6,518 bases of DNA from Anaerolineales bacterium (GTDB lineage: Bacteria > Chloroflexota > Anaerolineae > Anaerolineales > E44-bin32): positions 1-6,518 of the forward strand of contig JAGLGG010000225.1 in assembly GCA_023144145.1 (NCBI GenBank). The letters run 5' to 3'. Position numbers and translations under genes: made by a program. The notes below the pieces were generated by a model. It had not been told where the DNA came from. It did not search any database and worked only from the letters and a program-made list of their open reading frames with translations. The stretch's first letter is position 1. Each line of letters opens with the position of its first letter. Positions 5,666 through 6,518 of this stretch are shown here, in pieces.

Positions 5666-6438
5666 TGGACGATATATCTGCACTCGGCATTGACGTAGGC
5701 TCAACAACTTCAAAGATTGTTGGAATAAGTGCCACAGGCAAGATGGTTTGGCATAAGTTAGAACCGGCAGACCCTCGGGTGGAAAGCCAAGTTGAACGCT
5801 TTCTCAATCTGGCGAGGGATATCGCGCCGGGAGATAGCACTCCATTGGTTGCTACAGGATACGGACGTAAGCTCGTCTCACAAGCGACGCGCCAGGTTAC
5901 TGAGATCACATGTCATGCAAGAGGAGTCTTTCAGTCTCTTCGGCATGGAGGTACGCTCGTGGATATCGGAGGGCAGGACAGCAAGGTTATTAGCATAGGC
6001 ATTAAAGGCGAGGTGCTCGACTTTGCCATGAACGATAAGTGCGCTGCCGGGACCGGAAGGTTTTTAGAAAATACTGCTGCCAGGCTGAGTGTCCCTCTGG
6101 AAAATTTGGGTGCGGTCACCCTTGCCGCAGATACAGAAGTATCAATCTCAAGTACCTGCACTGTCTTTGCTGAGTCGGAGGTTGTTTCATTATTGGCGCA
6201 TGGGGTTGAATTGGAGCCGATTCTTAAAGGCTTACACCGCTCGTTGATAAAGAGAATCGTAGCAATGGTTCGAACTGTTGGTATGCACCCACCATTGATG
6301 CTTTCAGGTGGTGTGGTTCGGAACCGGGCAATCCCTCAAATGCTGGAAGAGGAAACAGGCCAGAATGTCATTATCCCTGATTTCCCTCAATTAATGGGAG
6401 CCTATGGTGCTGCGCTGATCGCGATTGGGCTTGAGTAG
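5665..6438 (+). CDS. acyl-CoA dehydratase activase, ATP-dependent [4Fe-4S] electron activator (HgdC/BcrD-like)
   Basis: The predicted protein has 257 residues of the ASKHA ATPase fold. As a homodimer it holds one [4Fe-4S] cluster and uses ATP hydrolysis to push a low-potential electron onto the dehydratase subunits. Phosphate loops are GIDVGSTTSK (8-17) and VDIGGQDSK (99-107). The cluster cysteines are C126 in NDKCAAGTGRFLE and C165 in STCTVFAESE, close to the ligand positions known for HgdC (about 127 and 166). The adenosine motif is SGGVVRN (214-220), and the end is MGAYGAAL. The length equals HgdC/BcrD (about 260), so the protein is complete. The ATG lies within the previous stop (TAATG, 1-nt overlap) and has no separate ribosome binding site, implying coupled translation. 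There is no fused ferredoxin domain and only one activator gene. Class I benzoyl-CoA reductases use two different activator subunits, so this arrangement points to a dehydratase-like enzyme. The electron donor, ferredoxin or flavodoxin, is not in the window. Confidence 0.96.
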   Translation: MDDISALGIDVGSTTSKIVGISATGKMVWHKLEPADPRVESQVERFLNLARDIAPGDSTPLVATGYGRKLVSQATRQVTEITCHARGVFQSLRHGGTLVDIGGQDSKVISIGIKGEVLDFAMNDKCAAGTGRFLENTAARLSVPLENLGAVTLAADTEVSISSTCTVFAESEVVSLLAHGVELEPILKGLHRSLIKRIVAMVRTVGMHPPLMLSGGVVRNRAIPQMLEEETGQNVIIPDFPQLMGAYGAALIAIGLE

Positions 6439-6445
6439 TTAACAA

Positions 6446-6470
6446 CGTAGGCCGGGTTTCTATACCCGCT
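6446..6470 (+). repeat. short hairpin related to the spacer repeats
   Basis: CGTAGGCCGGGTTTCTATACCCGCT begins 8 nt after the activase stop codon and can form a weak CGGGT/ACCCG stem (6453-6457 with 6464-6468). It aligns well with the hairpin after the PadR operon (GTAGGGCAGGGTTCCTATCC, from 2857): both read GTAGG, then GGGTT, then CTAT. The two are probably members of one dispersed repeat family. With 5 bp and no U-run it is a poor terminator by itself. Confidence 0.5.
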
Positions 6471-6482
6471 CGTGATTTCAAA

Positions 6483-6517
6483 TAACCTCCCGGAGGCTTC
6501 AAGCCTCCGGGAGGTTA
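6483..6517. terminator. perfect 17-bp inverted repeat at the window edge, probable transcript end of the dehydratase operon
   Basis: TAACCTCCCGGAGGCTT (6483-6499) is followed by one base and then its exact reverse complement (6501-6517). This is a very stable hairpin starting 45 nt after the activase stop codon. The position suits a terminator for the operon, possibly bidirectional, but the window ends right after it, so a downstream T-run cannot be checked. It could equally be another dispersed palindromic repeat. Confidence 0.6.
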
Positions 6518-6518
6518 A

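Noticed and set aside
3183..6438. Class I benzoyl-CoA reductase operon (BcrABCD)
   Set aside because: Only one activator gene is present where that enzyme has two different activator subunits, and no ring-degradation gene is in view. It cannot be fully excluded from sequence alone.
1..6518. tRNA, rRNA or riboswitch genes
   Set aside because: No cloverleaf, conserved rRNA segment or known riboswitch core was recognised on either strand by eye.

Overview
The window looks like part of the chromosome of an anaerobic bacterium. The best guess is a member of Chloroflexota, such as an Anaerolineae-like lineage. This rests on the combination of a leukotriene-A4-hydrolase-type M1 aminopeptidase, a PadR regulator with a long N-terminal extension, a complete activatable 2-hydroxyacyl-CoA dehydratase operon, and intergenic GTAGGGGC-type hairpin repeats. 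The phylum is an inference; nothing in the window is a taxonomic marker.

Left part (1-1711, minus strand): a two-gene unit. A small lipoprotein of unknown function (1385-1711) is followed after a 17-nt gap by an M1 aminopeptidase (from 1367, running off the left edge). Reading the minus strand by hand gives one uninterrupted frame of about 455 codons with every catalytic residue of the LTA4H/aminopeptidase B family, so the gene is cut by the window edge, not broken.

Middle part (1712-2882): a divergent control region, then a plus-strand pair. The control region holds a 15-bp inverted repeat, a TTGACA-type promoter and a perfect 16-bp palindrome just downstream of it. The pair is a PadR-family regulator starting at TTG and an 84-residue His/Arg-rich protein with an acidic tail and a near-perfect Shine-Dalgarno sequence. 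The palindrome is the obvious candidate operator for autoregulation.

Gene-free stretch (2852-3182): a dense cluster of hairpins and palindromes built around GTAGGG/CCCTACG cores. It resembles a nest of small non-autonomous repeats (REP/MITE-like). A related hairpin and a very strong 17-bp inverted repeat lie at the right edge of the window.

Right part (3183-6438, plus strand): three tightly packed genes overlapping by 4 nt and 1 nt. The first two are the smaller (BcrC/HgdB-like) and larger (BcrB/HgdA-like) iron-sulfur subunits of a 2-hydroxyacyl-CoA dehydratase/benzoyl-CoA reductase family enzyme. The third is the ATP-dependent [4Fe-4S] activator (HgdC/BcrD-like). Together they form a self-contained system in which ATP hydrolysis drives a low-potential electron onto a thioester substrate. 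No CoA-transferase, dehydrogenase, ferredoxin or acyl-CoA dehydrogenase is in view, so the substrate cannot be named.
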